The notes beneath the pieces were generated by a model, which saw nothing but the letters and a program-made list of their open reading frames with translations, was not told the DNA's origin and did no database searches. Shown here in pieces: positions 12,703 through 26,716 of a DNA stretch of 64,000 bases. The DNA comes from Antedon bifida (lineage: Eukaryota > Echinodermata > Crinoidea > Comatulida > Antedonidae), in contig OY727099.1 in assembly GCA_963402885.1 (NCBI GenBank), positions 20,045,001-20,109,000 of the forward strand, given 5' to 3'. Both the position numbers and the translations under genes were made by a program. Positions within the stretch are counted from its first letter, which is position 1, and the number at the start of each line of letters is the position of its first letter.

Positions 12703-13030
12703 ATTTGTTTGTTTGTTTGTTTGTTTTATCTTTATACTGGGTGACCTCTTCAGTCAAAGACTGATCTCCCAGAGGGCCCAGTTGGTGATCAGTGGCTGTG
12801 ATGTACTAATACACCGGGGTAACCCCCTACTCGTCTCGAAAGATGTACTCGGTTCTTTAAAGTGCACACGAGCAAGTTGTGTACACTGGACCTACGGTTT
12901 ATAGTCCTTATCCGAGAAGACTCGTTCTACCACCAGAACCATGGAGTGAGTGAGCCTCGAACCCCTGCCGATGTTATGGCTACGTGATTACGGTTCCACT
13001 GTCTTAACCGCTCGGCCACTCACTCACTCT
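12703..13030 (-). repeat. tRNA-derived SINE (family A), full-length, - orientation
   Basis: Read on the minus strand from 13,030 it has a class-II tRNA-like head with box A TGGCCGAGCGGTTAAG and box B GGGGTTCGAGGC. The body then has CCATGGTTCTGGTGGTAGAA, GGTCCAGTGTACAC and GTGCACTTTAAAGAACC, and the element ends in a CAAA-type tail (12,703-12,726 reads GTTT repeats on +). It shares head and body with the copy at 6,821. It is a retroposon and not a working tRNA gene. Confidence 0.85.
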
Positions 13031-13511
13031 TTAGTCTTTTTTTGTTATTACAGTTAGTTGTCAAGGTTCTAGACCAACGTTCCATCAGGTACCTGTTTTA
13101 CTGGAAAGCTATGTTGTCATTGATCATACCTTTTATTACATAGCAAGTCAGTATTCTCATGGTACCTGTACACTGATGAGCAGTCTCTCCAGGGTTGTCA
13201 ATACAAGGCGATGTTGCCATTGTGACTTCTACTAGCCTATATTGTAGAGGTTCCATGGTGTTTTTCAACCATGTTAGGATCATCGTTTAGGTAATATACT
13301 GACAATGGCATATTTAACAGCATGGTATATCGTTCCTTACTATTGTCATACTGGGAAGAATTTGTAGAGGGCTGTGTAGTCTTTCAACTGTACATACTGC
13401 CACTGTATAATTTGTGTATACCAGTGCAAGTACTTTGATCTTATTAGTGGGTCTTCTGAAGTCTGATCAAAAGCATGCCCCCTGAATTTTCACTATGCAG
13501 GTGCCAGCAAA
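13031..13511. other. non-coding, nothing recognised
   Basis: No exon, RNA gene or shared repeat seen. Confidence 0.35.
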
Positions 13512-13677
13512 CTAAAGCTCTACACTTTTATGTGGAAAAACATGTAATGTGCCCATGTATGGACATGATGTCAGATGATGTCATATCACTACTATATTTG
13601 GGCATATCACTACCATATTTTGGCACATCACACTTTTTTTTTCAAACAGTTTAATAGTGTAGCTTTAGACATGACAT
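13512..13677. mobile_element. palindromic MITE, family M, copy 2
   Basis: Ends AAAGCTCTACACTTTTATGT and AATAGTGTAGCTTT. The core has ATGTGCCCATGTATGGACAT and two ATATCACTACYATATTT units, as in the other family M copies. Confidence 0.75.
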
Positions 13678-14324
13678 GTAAATAACTCTTTTCTATGTAA
13701 AATTAAAACACCTTATGTATTGCACGTGCACCTTTGGGCACTACCTACTGTAGCCTATTTAATAACATGCTGTTTCACTGCTTCTTAGGTACAAAATTTG
13801 TAATATACACAGTGATGTACACATTCTACTCTAGTTGGTTTATCATCCTTGCAGGCTATTAGCTAATTACAACATGGATTAGACACTTTCCTGTCCTCTT
13901 TAATTAAAATGATGTTAACGCTGTCTTACACAATTATTCTCCAAATCCAAATGACATCGTTTTGTAATTAAACTGGCTAGCCACTAATTGTAATTATTAA
14001 TTAAGTTTAAATTAACAGAACGTTCTATACCTGTTATTTTTGTCAATTAACCTCATTTTACTTAAAGTTTAAATTTGAAGATTAAGGCCTTGTTCGCACT
14101 GACTTGAATAGTTGAAGTAAGTCATGGGTACTTTGCACTTGGATTATTCACATGTTTAGTTTTATTATGGTTTTGCCTTGATTTAACTTTTAATAGTAAA
14201 CATCTAGTACCTTATGTTGTAAGTTATACTAAACAGATAGTGGTTGTTAGCTTGGTCAGTTTAATTGGAGACTTCCTGTTTTAACCAAATTCAGTTTAGT
14301 CCAGTGTAATATCAGGCTGAAGTA
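13678..14324. other. non-coding, nothing recognised
   Basis: AT-rich spacer between two family M MITEs. Confidence 0.35.
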
Positions 14325-14482
14325 AAGTTCTGTCTAGTACACTGTCAAATTTATGTGACAAAAAATGTGATGTGCCCATATATGGACATGATGATGTCAT
14401 ATAACTATCGTATTTAGGTATATCACTACCATATACTGTTTGTATCCCTATTTTTTGTCACAAAGTTTGATAATGTATTCAA
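14325..14482. mobile_element. palindromic MITE, family M, copy 3
   Basis: Left end TGTCTAGTACACTGTCAAAT and right end GTCACAAAGTTTGATAATGT. The internal GATGTGCCCATATATGGACA is identical to family M. Near the right end the second CACTACCATAT unit is altered. Confidence 0.7.
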
Positions 14483-17395
14483 TAAACAAACAACATCTTT
14501 TTATGATCTTTTATTTTCAAACAGACCTCATTTCATATTAATATTTACTGTGTTTTATTATTTGTATTGTATTTTACAATATGTTGTTTAAATAATTATA
14601 TTGTTTTTTTTAACAGTATATCGTTCAATTTTTTTAAACAAATATTGCAAATAATAGTCTCAAGTTGTGTACTTAATATCTGAGAAATTATGTTCTCTTT
14701 GTAAAGTTTGAATAAAATGCTTTTATTGATGTTTTTCTTTCATTATCCAATCCAATAAATGTATTGTTGTAATGTGATGGAATTATACATTTTATGTCAT
14801 TTAAATAAGCACTGTAATAACCAAATATCATTTGCCAATTTACGCAATTGCATGTGTTTTTACATATTTATTTCTTATTAATACATCATTAAACTAATAA
14901 TCATTTCTTTTTCACGCATTTCTTTAAAAAACGAACATTAAAACTTTTCTTTTCACCTGCTTTATTTTTAGTAACTGGACTGAAAACGCGCCACGTTCAT
15001 TTTGCGAATGGTGAGCCTTACTGGCACCTTTTGTTGGATCATTTTGTACTCTGTCGTCACTTTTAACATTTAACAATACTTTGCATGTACCCATAAAAAT
15101 TTTATTGAACTCAGCCCTTTTTAAAAAATGATTTTTTTTGGTCTTTTCTTTCAGTTTAAATAACTGTTATCAATTAAATGCTGTAAAAACCTATGGTATT
15201 TTATTTTATTGATTTTGGCAACATTTAAATTTTGTGAAGAGTGGCAAAAGAGGTTGTAGAACTTCTTTCGTCAAAAGGGGTGCCACACCAATACTTTTAC
15301 TACAGTAATCAACCATTGCTGCAGTAATTTCAAAACAAGAACTTAAACATTTATTACATGCAGAGTGTACAAGTATGAATTTTGTGCATAATGTTCAGTA
15401 TGTGTTTTTTTTTTGGTGATACTTATTTCGCTTTGTTGTCTTTCTGTTGTCTGGTTTTATTAGCTGTCACTATCAGTCACTTGGCACGTTCACATTGTTT
15501 AATTTCATCATGATCAACTCCGAATATGAAAATAGCTCTTGTAAACCTTTGGGAGTTGCGTGGGAAAGATTTTCTGTGGGAACCTTTGTCATTTTTTAAT
15601 CAGACGGACTGTTTTATTGGGCAATATCACAGTCTTATTATTGGCACCCTCTATGGTACTACTGTGGTCAACCTGCTGACCATTAACTGCTTGACCATTA
15701 CAAGTGGTCAGTCATTCTAAAGGTTTATCTTCACTTGATCCTTTAATATTCACTCTAAGGTCAGGATTTCTTTACAAAGCACTATATTCTGAATTTTATC
15801 AATTGATTATAACATTTTTTTTAATTAATAGGTTTCTTAAATTGAAAGATAATACGGTCAACTTTCCCAAACCAATCTTCCTATAGCAAAATCCCTAACC
15901 AAAGCAAATCAAATCTTAAATACAATGCAACTGTTAAACCCAAGACACAATTTGGAAAGCCCTTATATTGTGTCTATTTTTGGGAAAGTTGACTAAAGAT
16001 TAATTTTGTTTTATTCCTATTAAATATTATTAAAATTCCTATCCACACCAATTCCTTTTTTTATATACCAATCCTAACACTTTCCCTTTTTAAATAACAT
16101 TGTATATTCATTAGATTTAATTTTTTTTTTTGATTGTTCAATATTTTCCACAATGCGTGTTAATATCAATTTCTAGATACCAACGTGATGATGATTGTAG
16201 GTGTGTTTTTGAAAAGAATATATTAAGTATATTTTGTATTAATTTTAACAGGAGGTTCAATTGTAACAAACAGATATTATAATATGCATCTTTGCAACGC
16301 TAATGTTTATAATAATCACTGCATTATAATACCTGCAGGGCATTGGGTATCCTGTAAGCCATAGTATACGCCTTAATAAATAGTAATAGATTAATATATA
16401 CTGCAACAGACTGATTGTGAAAGACGAACGGGAAATGGAGTAAGAGTAAAATCTATAATCTCAAGGTTATTCTCATTTTTTACATCTACAGTATACCATA
16501 ATATATATCATAATGAAGTAAAGCAAAATATATGCAATATACTGTCCTCTAATATAATCCCACCCCCTAGAGCATGAAATTAAGGTGGGACTATACTCGA
16601 AAGCTTGGTTCAGGGAAAAAAATTTATTGGTAAGCATTTCTTGTAAAAACTCATCTGAACTGGCTAGAGAGAACAAAGGTCTATACTGGGACTATAACCG
16701 ACAAATTCAATTGAGGCACTTATTTTATTTGTGCATTATTATACAAACATTAAAACATTATGACTATCCATACTTAATTGTCATTTTTTTTATACTACAT
16801 AATCTATATGTCTCAAGGTCAGAAGTCAATTGTTAAATTAAAATTTATTTACAATATAAAATAACCATTGTAGGCAATTAATCGAAAGATCTGAGACCAT
16901 AACATACTTTCTCATACTTTTATGATATTCAAGGGTAGGTATTATCTGTGCTTACAGTCATAGCTTAGTTTACCGAAACCTACATTCACTATGGCTCTAT
17001 ATATTATAGTTATGTATAATGACATTATCATAATGTATCCTTGATACAAGTGCTATGTCCCTCTGCAAGTGGTAATCTCGCATACATTTAATACACTTCA
17101 CATGAAGTCTATCTAATGATGTATTTTACTAGTACAACCAAATGTATTGAATTCATCAACAGCTTTCAGTTACCAATTAGTAGCTAGCCAGGATTTTTAC
17201 AGGGGTTCTTTTTGCCCAAGTGCCCTTTATCAAACTAGAGACTAGTAACAGTGGAAGTGATGGTAAATATGCTGAACTAGCCTGCGTAATGTTGATGTTT
17301 GTCCCTTTTTTGTGGAAAAAAGACCCACCCTATATCCTGGCTACAGGCTTGTTTTAGTCAAATTTAAGTAATTTATAATATCCTGGATTTATAAA
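14483..17395. other. long AT-rich non-coding stretch
   Basis: About 2.9 kb of very AT-rich DNA. Open frames of 60-83 codons (for example near 15,526 and 16,585) lack recognisable protein features and are probably chance. No repeat family recurring in the window was seen. Confidence 0.35.
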
Positions 17396-17665
17396 GTACC
17401 TAATGTGAAACCTGTAAGCACTCTACATATTATTACCCCGGTCATTTTGGAATTAGCCACATATAGAACATATACCCATGATGCAGCTAGTAATCAGCTC
17501 AAGGTTGTGTCTTGATCTAACCGGGTACATTTGTACACCTGGGTAGAGCGAGGCAAACGTAAAGTAGAATATTTTGCCTAAAGGATACAAGCAATGTGAC
17601 CAGAGTTGGATTTGAACCCATACTCAGTAGTCCGACACACTGCCACACTACCGGCGCATGTTCTG
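17396..17665 (-). repeat. tRNA-derived SINE (family B), - orientation
   Basis: Shares with 41,842-42,148 the blocks TATTATTACCCCGGTCATTT, AAGGTTGTGTCTTGATCTAA, CCGGGTACATTTGTACACCT and CTAAAGGATACAAGCAATG. The head on the minus strand has a degenerate box B GGGTTCAAATCC (read from GGATTTGAACCC). Confidence 0.75.
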
Positions 17666-18429
17666 CAGATTAATACAAAGACATACACAACTCATTAATA
17701 CATCTGACTTTATTGCGTAGACAAGGTCTAATGAATATGATAATTTCTGTCATTCAATATCCCATTAAACAGCTGTCATATTTGTTATCACAAGAATTGA
17801 ACTCTGTCCTTTGACTTTGTTTCAAAAATATCAAAATATTTAGTTATTTTTTATTTTAGTATGTACTGTACTAAATGAGTTTTCAGACAATCTCAAATTT
17901 AAAGGATTGAAATGAATGAATTTATTTAGTGACGCAAACAAATTAATAATATAATTGTTATTATTTAATAATAATAATAGTTATTGTAAAATCACTCTTG
18001 ATGAAATAAATGATCAAACTATGTCATTTCACTATTAGTAAAAGGGCAAATCCTATTGTAAATAGGGTATTGCATTCAGTGTATGACAACATAGTAACTG
18101 TGTATTACCTTTTTGCTTGCTTCGGAAATAATTTAAAGAAATTGTGTTCTGTTCATTGCTGTTTAACTTGCATAATTTTATTACTCGTTTGTCAAAAATG
18201 TGCTATAAAATAAATTGGCTTTATAACAATGTGTAGAATCCATTGCTTATCATGCAAGCTTGTACCTAACGTAGGCTGTGTAATGATCCATTAACATGCC
18301 TTCTTGTCTGTTCCTGATTATTACGAACCATGATATAAATAAAGCTGATCATAGGCAGCTGTAGCAATATCCAGGCACTGGTTATATACATTGTAGTTCT
18401 TTAATATTGCGATATGCAGACAAGCCTGA
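17666..18429. other. non-coding, nothing recognised
   Basis: AT-rich intron or flank; no exon seen. Confidence 0.35.
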
Positions 18430-18726
18430 CAGGTCCTATATTTGGGAAGGCTGGTCCTATTAGGAAGCCTGGTCCTATATTTAGGAAGCCTGGTCCTATA
18501 TTTGGGAAGCCTGGTCCTATATTTGGGAAGACTTGTCCTATATTTGGGAAGCCTGGTCCTATATTTGGGAAGCCTGGTCCTATATTTGGGAAGCCTGGTC
18601 CTATATTTGGGAAGCCTGGTCCTATATTTAGGAAGCCTGGTCCTATATTTAGGAAGCCTGGTCCTATATTTAGGAAGCCTGGTCCTATATTTGGGAAGCC
18701 TGGTCTTATATTTGGAAAAGCCTGGC
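18430..18726. repeat. 21-bp minisatellite, about 14 units
   Basis: Tandem units based on GGTCCTATATTTGGGAAGCC plus one base, with TTAGG/TTGGG variants. The period is 21, a multiple of three, so two reading frames stay open for more than 110 codons (repeats of GPIFGKP and LVLYLGS). The array has no splice context and lies about 300 bp upstream of the first detected MAP7 exon, so coding is unlikely. Confidence 0.9.
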
Positions 18727-19020
18727 CATTTGTTGTTAACGGTGCCTAGATATTCGCGAGATATTTGTATTCTAAAAAGTTGGTATACTATTTAAAAAAA
18801 TGAATTTTTATAGTAATTATCATAAATTGCTTTTTGTATTAAGCTGATGATGGTGTTTTTTAATTTTTAAACTCATTGTGTATGTACAGTATATCATTGT
18901 GTTTTTACAAATACCTATGCAACAACCTAGTACAGTATGATGTCATTTACATGTCACTGTATGAACCTGTTCACTGTACAAAAAGACTTTTTTACATTGC
19001 TCGTTGTTTTCCTTTTCCAG

Positions 19021-19095
19021 ATACTGACGACAAAAAAGAAGAAGATAAAGACAAAACCACTGATAGTGACAATCAAGCAAAGCATAGACGACCTG
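19021..19095 (+). CDS. MAP7: MAP7 exon: acidic/basic N-terminal segment
   Basis: Acceptor TTTCCTTTTCCAG ends at 19,020 and donor CCTG|GTAAGTATT starts at 19,096. The 75-nt exon enters after one codon base and leaves after one, encoding TDDKKEEDKDKTTDSDNQ followed by AKHRRPG. Its donor lies inside an 81-bp tandem repeat, so alternative 3' ends are possible. Confidence 0.8.
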
Positions 19096-22000
19096 GTAAG
19101 TATTGCCTAACCCCATCCCTTACAATGGATCCAGTGGGGTGGTGTCCGTGGAATCCAAACACCCAATCCCTACCTGGTAAGTATTGCCTAACTCCATCCC
19201 TTACAATGGATCCAGGGGTGGTAGTGTACATGGAACCCAGACACCCCATCCCTACCTGGTAAGTATTGCCTAACCCCATCCCTTACAATGGATCCAGGGG
19301 GTGGTGTACATGGAATTCAGACACCCCATCCCTACCTGGTAAGTATTGCCTAACCCCATCCCTTACAATGGATCCAGGGGGATGGTGTACGTGGAATCCA
19401 GACACCCCATCCTCCACCCCTATTAAATCTACTTTGTTTATTGTGAACATATTTATTAATTTATCAAATCTTTATATTTTTTTTATATTATATTCTGTGA
19501 AACAATAAACTTGAAACTTGAATTTTTAACCCCAGGTACTTGTAATAATAATACGTCATTCTTATAGTGCTTATAATGCACAAGGCCATACTATTATCCC
19601 GGTCATGTTTGGATCAAATGCGTCTACAAACATACTCTCATAATGTTGCAGCTACTACTTATGCACTACCATGCTCTGGTTTATCTGATAACCAACATAA
19701 ATATTTTTTTAAATTGTGTATAAAACTCCCTAAAACATCCCTCCCCTTCCCGCCATCTTTCAGCCTCAATGAGTAGATGGCTTCAGTAGTCAGTTTTGCT
19801 TAAGCTCTGTATACACTATCAAACTTTATGGGGCAAAAAAATGTAATGTGCCCATGGACATGATGATGTCATATCACTACCATATTTGGGCACATCACAC
19901 TTTTTTGTCAATTTGTTAGTGTAGACAGAGAATGACAGGAAAAATACTCCAAATGTGTTGTTGAACTGATGCTTTCGCGTTGGTAGCATGAACAGTCATT
20001 CGTTGATGTTTGAGGTTGTGTCGGATGATGCTAGGGATCACTAGAGCTTACATGGTAATAATCTGAGCTGTGTGAATACTTGTGTAGTACATTACATTAG
20101 CAAGCATGTATGTAAAATTAATGATGTGAGGCACGACGACAAAATAATGATGTAAAATGTTGGAAGCTTATGTATAGAGTGGGTTGTAATTCATCATTGT
20201 AGTAATAATTATGTGGATCTAGGGTGGGTGTTGTGATGTTTTTAGGATGAATATATAATATATGAGGATTGTTGGTGAGGCTACTATTGAAGTGACGTGA
20301 CAAATTGTATTGAAGAGGCTAGTTGGTGAGGCTACCATTGTAGGAGGTAACAATTACAACAGGGCCTTTGATAGCCACCAATACGGTTGGTTAGGTTTTA
20401 ACCTGACCTCTTTTTAACAGAAACTTAGACAACTACATGGCCTGGTCAGGGGATTATTCCCTTTTTTTCCCGACCACCTCGCCACTTTAATTCTCATAGC
20501 TACGGCACTGTGCTAAAAAAGGCTTGTTGGCCAGTTACTAAATGTAGTATACTGTATAGACTATCAGACACTTTAGAATGTTTGGCCCCACCTAAAATTA
20601 GTACAAATGCATCATCATCATCATGATTAAAACTAGCAACTGCTTATTTTAGTATCGACATGTCAAATTCCAAATAATTATAAAGATAAATGGACAAGTT
20701 AATGAAGCCAAATTAATACTTTGACTATTAAAGTATCTTAACATTTTTTCGTTGTATTGTTTTGTTGTTTAAAAGAGATCTGAGATTGGTACTTATAACA
20801 CATAGCTTTGTCTAGGTAATGTCGGTAATTTATCACCTTACAATAGAGAATTGTCAATTTATAACAAGTTGTCATTAATTTTCTGTTTATTAAAACTGAC
20901 ATAATACTAATGATAGTTATAAAGTATAAATCTGCAGCCTTTTAATGCTTTAATAATGTGAACAACATAGTTTATTTTGCACTGCTAAAAATATTGTTAT
21001 TAAATTTTTCCAAATTGTTACAAGTAGCTTGGTAGGACAATTGTGATAAAATCATGAATTGCTTTTCCTCAGCAATATTTTTGATTAATTTTAATGTTTT
21101 GTGTAATGACCACTGAAATTCAACTATATTTATTTAAATTTTTAAAGTCGGTACCTAAAAATAATCTTTAGTTTAAAAGTGGTATCAACCTTTTTTTCTA
21201 TTTTGTTAATTAAATTTTGATGTACTTCCATTGATAGTAAATTGGTATTCCTGGAATACACATGAATGGTCGTGAATCATGCCCTCTGTATTGCCTCACA
21301 TCAAACCTCAAATACCACTATTAAATTGATTAATAATTCCTACAAACTGGCTATTTGACACTGTGACCTTTCCATCAAAATCAGTTTAGATGAATCCGGC
21401 GACCTAGATTTACAGTAAACAAAAATCTTATGCATTTGTCCACAAGCATGTTCAATTAAATAGATATAAAAAAGCACATTGGATAAATTAAATGTTATAT
21501 TGTTGTTTGGCCAAATGATTATAAATCTATCTACTGTATATTAAAAAGTAATTTTATAAGGGACCAACAACTTTTGTGTACTCTTTAATTAACCTGTTAG
21601 GCAATATTATTAAAAACCTTTTGTGGATGATTTTGACTGCCTCATAAGCTTCTACAGTACATATAAACACACTAAAATCATACTGTATGTTACTACAGTA
21701 AAGAAATATAGTTTATTGCAGTTAACTGCGGGAGAATACTTTTGACATGATTCTAAAGTTATGTACTCTATTCAAAATTTTTTTTTATTTCATTTTTTTT
21801 TTATTTCGGAGTATATTATTAGAAATCTTTAGTAACAATCTTCTTTCTATTAAGTCGTTAAATCTTTAAATCACATTGCCTCTAACTTGGGAAAAGTAAA
21901 TCGGATTGTATGTCAGATAAGATTTTCAACGAATCTTGAAAAAAGTATATGTTTTGACGGAAATGTTGTGTGTGTTAATAGTTTGAAGTGCGTCTTGAGA

Positions 22001-25000
22001 GAACAGTTTAAGAAAATCGCTTTATCACATGATCACATTTGACCCGTGATAATTGCGACAAATGTTCAGTTTTTTTAATCTTTTTTTTGTTCCATGACAT
22101 TGACAGTTGTATTTAGTATTACTTTCAATCTTTTTACAAAATAAAATCAAAAGAAAGAAATTACTGATGAAACAATAATGCTGTAAAAACTAGAAATCAA
22201 TTTAGAGTAGAAAAAAATTGCTTAAAACTATTACAATATTTCAGTATAGTAATCAAAGAATAAAGGCTATTATTGAGAAACGCCCAGATTGAAAAAAAAA
22301 AACGCAATTCCTTGATCTGTTTTTCATTAGAATTGAAAGCAGTATGTACTTACTACAAGAGAGAAACGCCCTGATTCTGTCAAATGTATATCCTCAATCA
22401 CAGTTTGCAATTAAATTACTTTTAAAGACATTTTTTTAGATGGTTCTATTTTTCATTAATTTACTATTTCAGAATTGTATTTTTAGATTAAGAATTAGGT
22501 TATGAGATTCATTTCTTTGTATTCTAGTTTCTCATGTATTTAAAAAAAAAAAAAAATTATGTCGTGTTCAATAGACAATATTATGAGTCATGTTGAAAAA
22601 TTTAAAAATAAAATAAGGGCAGGTGGAAGTGGATTGATTGATTGATGTAAGGAATAGATTTGAATTTAAATAAAACAAAAAATTATAGAACCCTATTAAA
22701 GCGACACCTTTAACTAACAAGCGTTCCCTCTGAATAGGTGTTGGCTTTATGATAATGTTAAAACATTTTCCCTGGTTTGTTTCAGAGAAAATTGTCCCCT
22801 TTGTAGTGTTCCCTTAATAGAGGTTTGCCTTAGTGTTAAAACATTTCCCCTTTATATTATAGTGCCATCTGAATAGGGGTTAAAGCTTAAAAGTATCAGC
22901 CTTTCTAATGTTAATTTCAGGGAAACTGGTTTCCCAAATGAGAGGCATTATTTAAAAAACATATTTTCCCTTGTTTGTTTCAGGTAAAATTTCCCCCTTA
23001 AGTTAGTAGGGATGGCCCCAATGAGAGGTTCTAACTGTGTATTTCATTAATTTTATGCAAACTTTTTGACTACCTACCTACAGTAGCTAAATAAGGATTA
23101 CATTGAAACCATTTATACCTCTTCAAATCTTAGTCATAATATGGAACTGTTTAGACATTTGATAAGTAGGTGTGGTTATACATGCTGTACATAGAAAACA
23201 GGAAGTTACACAGTGAATACTAATAATATTCAAATGTAGGATGGGACAGAAAGGTGAGAAATAGATAGGTGGGATGTGATAATTGGGTACCATCAATATT
23301 TCAACAGGAAAAGCGTTAGATAGTAGTAGAGTGCCTGTGATGACACACATGAACAGCTTTACACACATATCTATTTCATCTATTAATGTATGTTTCAACA
23401 TTTTTTATCAAAACATCCTGAGGGAAAATAAAACAAAAATGTACAGTATGATGGAGTTTGATGTGTCCTTTTGTATAGCCTCAGTTTATTAAAGAATATA
23501 ATAGTGTTGAAAGGTACATGCATCTAATTCCCCTTTTGAAGAAAAGGTTCATTTTCTTAGATATGGTGTTCTCTAATCGTTTCCATGTCTGTTGAATGAT
23601 GATTTGAATTTTTTTTTGTAAATACAATTATATTATAAACTGTATCTTTTTAAAGTATAAATAGTACTATAATAAGTTGATTTATTTTACAGTTATAGAT
23701 GCCTCTAAATTAAAGGACAAATCTGATCGTCAACAGAAATATAGAAGCAAACAATTACAACTACAAAAGCAGGCGATAGACCAACAAAAACAAACTAAGG
23801 AACAAAAACGACAAGCAGTTGAAGAACGTAGAAAGAAACAAGAAGAAGAAAAGAAGGTATTTGGTAGTGATTGTCTTGCTGGTTTTGATCATTGAAATGT
23901 TTCTGAATAGGCACGCAATAATGAGTCAAATATTAATGGAACATACAGTATAAAAAATTATTTTGTCCATTATGGTTCTTGTTCTGTTTCACTACCTGTG
24001 AGAGTGAGATGGGTACTTTACAGTAACATTTCCTGATTAATAGCAATGATGCACCTTTGAGACACAACAAAGTCTCCCCTTAATTGCCTTATACCCTTTT
24101 CACATCTTCATAAGTGGTAACCAGGTTTGATCTCCCGATTTATTACACGTTTCCATAAGCGCATGCAAACCGTTACAAATCTCGGGAGAAATTTGATTAC
24201 TATGATTGGTCAGTTTAATACCAGGCCAAGACATGCACGCGTAGTAACATCTCAGAACAAAAAAAAAACAAGCCTCTCATCGGTGTGTTTTCTTGTGAAA
24301 TCTTGGGAGATTTTCCACAAAATTGTCAACACAATGCAAACCTGGTTAAAACTTGTTACAAAGGCATTATAGTGTTAAAACATTTATTTCCCCCTTGTTC
24401 ATTTAAATGTCCTCTTAATAGGGGTGGGTTTTCCAAAGGAGGAGTTCTACTTTATTTAATAACTGCATTAACTATACTAGAAACATGTTAAACTCACTAA
24501 ACTAAAAGATATAAAACCAGACAGGGAGAGTGAATCATAACTGATGCATTGTCTATTATTGCTAGCAGTAGGTGACTCATTCTGAACTATCCCTAACCTG
24601 GTCAATTGTTTGTATTTTGTTCTGCATAGTTTAAAATATATAAATTATTTTGAAGCTCATTTAAAATATTAAACCACTGATAATCATGAAAAATAATTGT
24701 TTTTTATCGTAGGTTCATCGTGAATCTATAGTACGTCGGTCAATAGAACGATCGCAGAGTGCAGGTAGCCGCGAGAAAAGGCGATCGTGGGACCCGACAA
24801 AAGAGGTTCCTGTGAGTGCGCCACCTAGAGGTCGCAGTATGGAACGATTAAACGACACACCCGAGGTTGTACCAGCCGGTGGAAGTGTCAACAAAAGACT
24901 ATCATCTTCCGTTTCAACACTATGGAATCCTGTGCAGCTTGTGCGACTTGGACCTAACGAAAACGACTGGTTTGAAGTACACACACCACGACCAAAGGAA

Positions 25001-26547
25001 CTAAGGAGCCCTTCACCAGGCATTGATGATTCCAATAGCACGTACACCCCTCGCCATCACTCGTCATCCCCTAATCTTGCATGTAAGCGTTAACTAAACT
25101 AACATTCATAAAGTAGTGCTTTAATAATACTCTTCTTTTTAGAACTTTGTAAATAAGATTGTTAGGTAAAATATAATAGATTTGATAATCCTTTGAGGTC
25201 AACTTTCCTTGTCTGATTTTTTCATCTTTATAAAAGTTTAAAAAATACAAACAAGACAACAAAGTTGGTGGTTATTCCATTTGTTTGAAATCATTTTGTT
25301 GGGCTATACCACTATTAACTAAAAACAACATGAGCATGTGACCTGTGATAGTTTAATCTTACCTAGGTGATTTTAACCTATGACTTCAAAGGGTTACCTC
25401 ACAAAACTTAGCTTGAATAGGTATATTTACATTTACAGTATTTGCTTATTGAAGTTGCTAGCTTTCAAGCATTGCTTTTGGCACTATAAAGCTTGTGAAA
25501 AGATAACTTAAATTATTTATTTATAGTTTTTATTTTTTAGAATTTTTTTTTTAATTTAAAAAATATTTATTTTTGTTCAGTTTAGAGTTTAAGTAACCTA
25601 TTGCAGTAAAGAAAGTTTATAATCATAATTGTTTAAGTCTGTTTCCAATGTTTAGCATTATAAGTTTGACCTTTTTTTTATTTTATTTTTTCTTCCTTTG
25701 CTGAAATAGGTTATTTTAGTAGATAGAGTGTAGGTATTAGTCTTCCACTATCAGGTCAAATTTGTTTTTAGTTAATTCTTACCAAACTCATCTATTCCAT
25801 CTTATTTTTGTTCAAAATATCACTATTATTTTTATACTTGATTTTTCTCTACTTCTAGTAAATACAACTTGGGTGCGAAGTACCCTAGAAGCCTTAATCG
25901 AACTCCCTCCACACGTTCAAGGTTCATCCTAAGTTCCGCTTTAAATTTTCATTTCAAGTTCACTTCTATTTTCTTTTGCTTTTTACTATTCCGTACATCT
26001 TTTTATTTTCAATTTTTATCTTCAATATTATTTTGCAAACATCTTCAAACAATTGCTTCGTACCATTCTCATCCATCTTTTTTTTATGTTGCTACATCTT
26101 TCTGTTATTGTTTTATATATTTTAATTCTCTTATGTTAGTTTGTCAGTGATAATAGTGGCGGTGCAGAATCAAAGGATAGCTAGCGCAATTTTAAAATTA
26201 CTGTCATATTTCTAGTAAAATGAGATTAGTTTAAGTCTTGGGATTTTATGTTCACTGTTTTTAAACTAGTGTATTTTGTTACAAATCCTAAATAGTTATT
26301 TAGTTTAGTTAATGCTCTTATTAATATAGGATTCCCTCTAGACTTGAAATATGCATTTCAGCTGCTATAGTAGTCAGTCAACACATTTGGTTTGCCAAAT
26401 TTTTAGAAGTATTTTTTTCTGGAAAAATTGTTTTTATAAGCTAGTCAAATATTGATAGGATATTGATTTATAGTAGAATTAATTTTAAAGTTAATATAGA
26501 ATTTTCACCATCATTCTTGCTATGATCATCATCACATCATCATCATT

Positions 26548-26636
<89 letters not shown>

Positions 26637-26669
26637 TTGCAATATTGCATTCATCATCAAATCATCATT

Positions 26670-26716
<47 letters not shown>

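Noticed and set aside
12953..13024. tRNA gene on the minus strand
   Set aside because: The tRNA-like part continues into a SINE body with a simple tail, and a second copy exists at 6,821.
18414..18795. Two overlapping repeat proteins over 110 codons
   Set aside because: Open only because the 21-bp minisatellite lacks stop words; no splice sites or start context support them.
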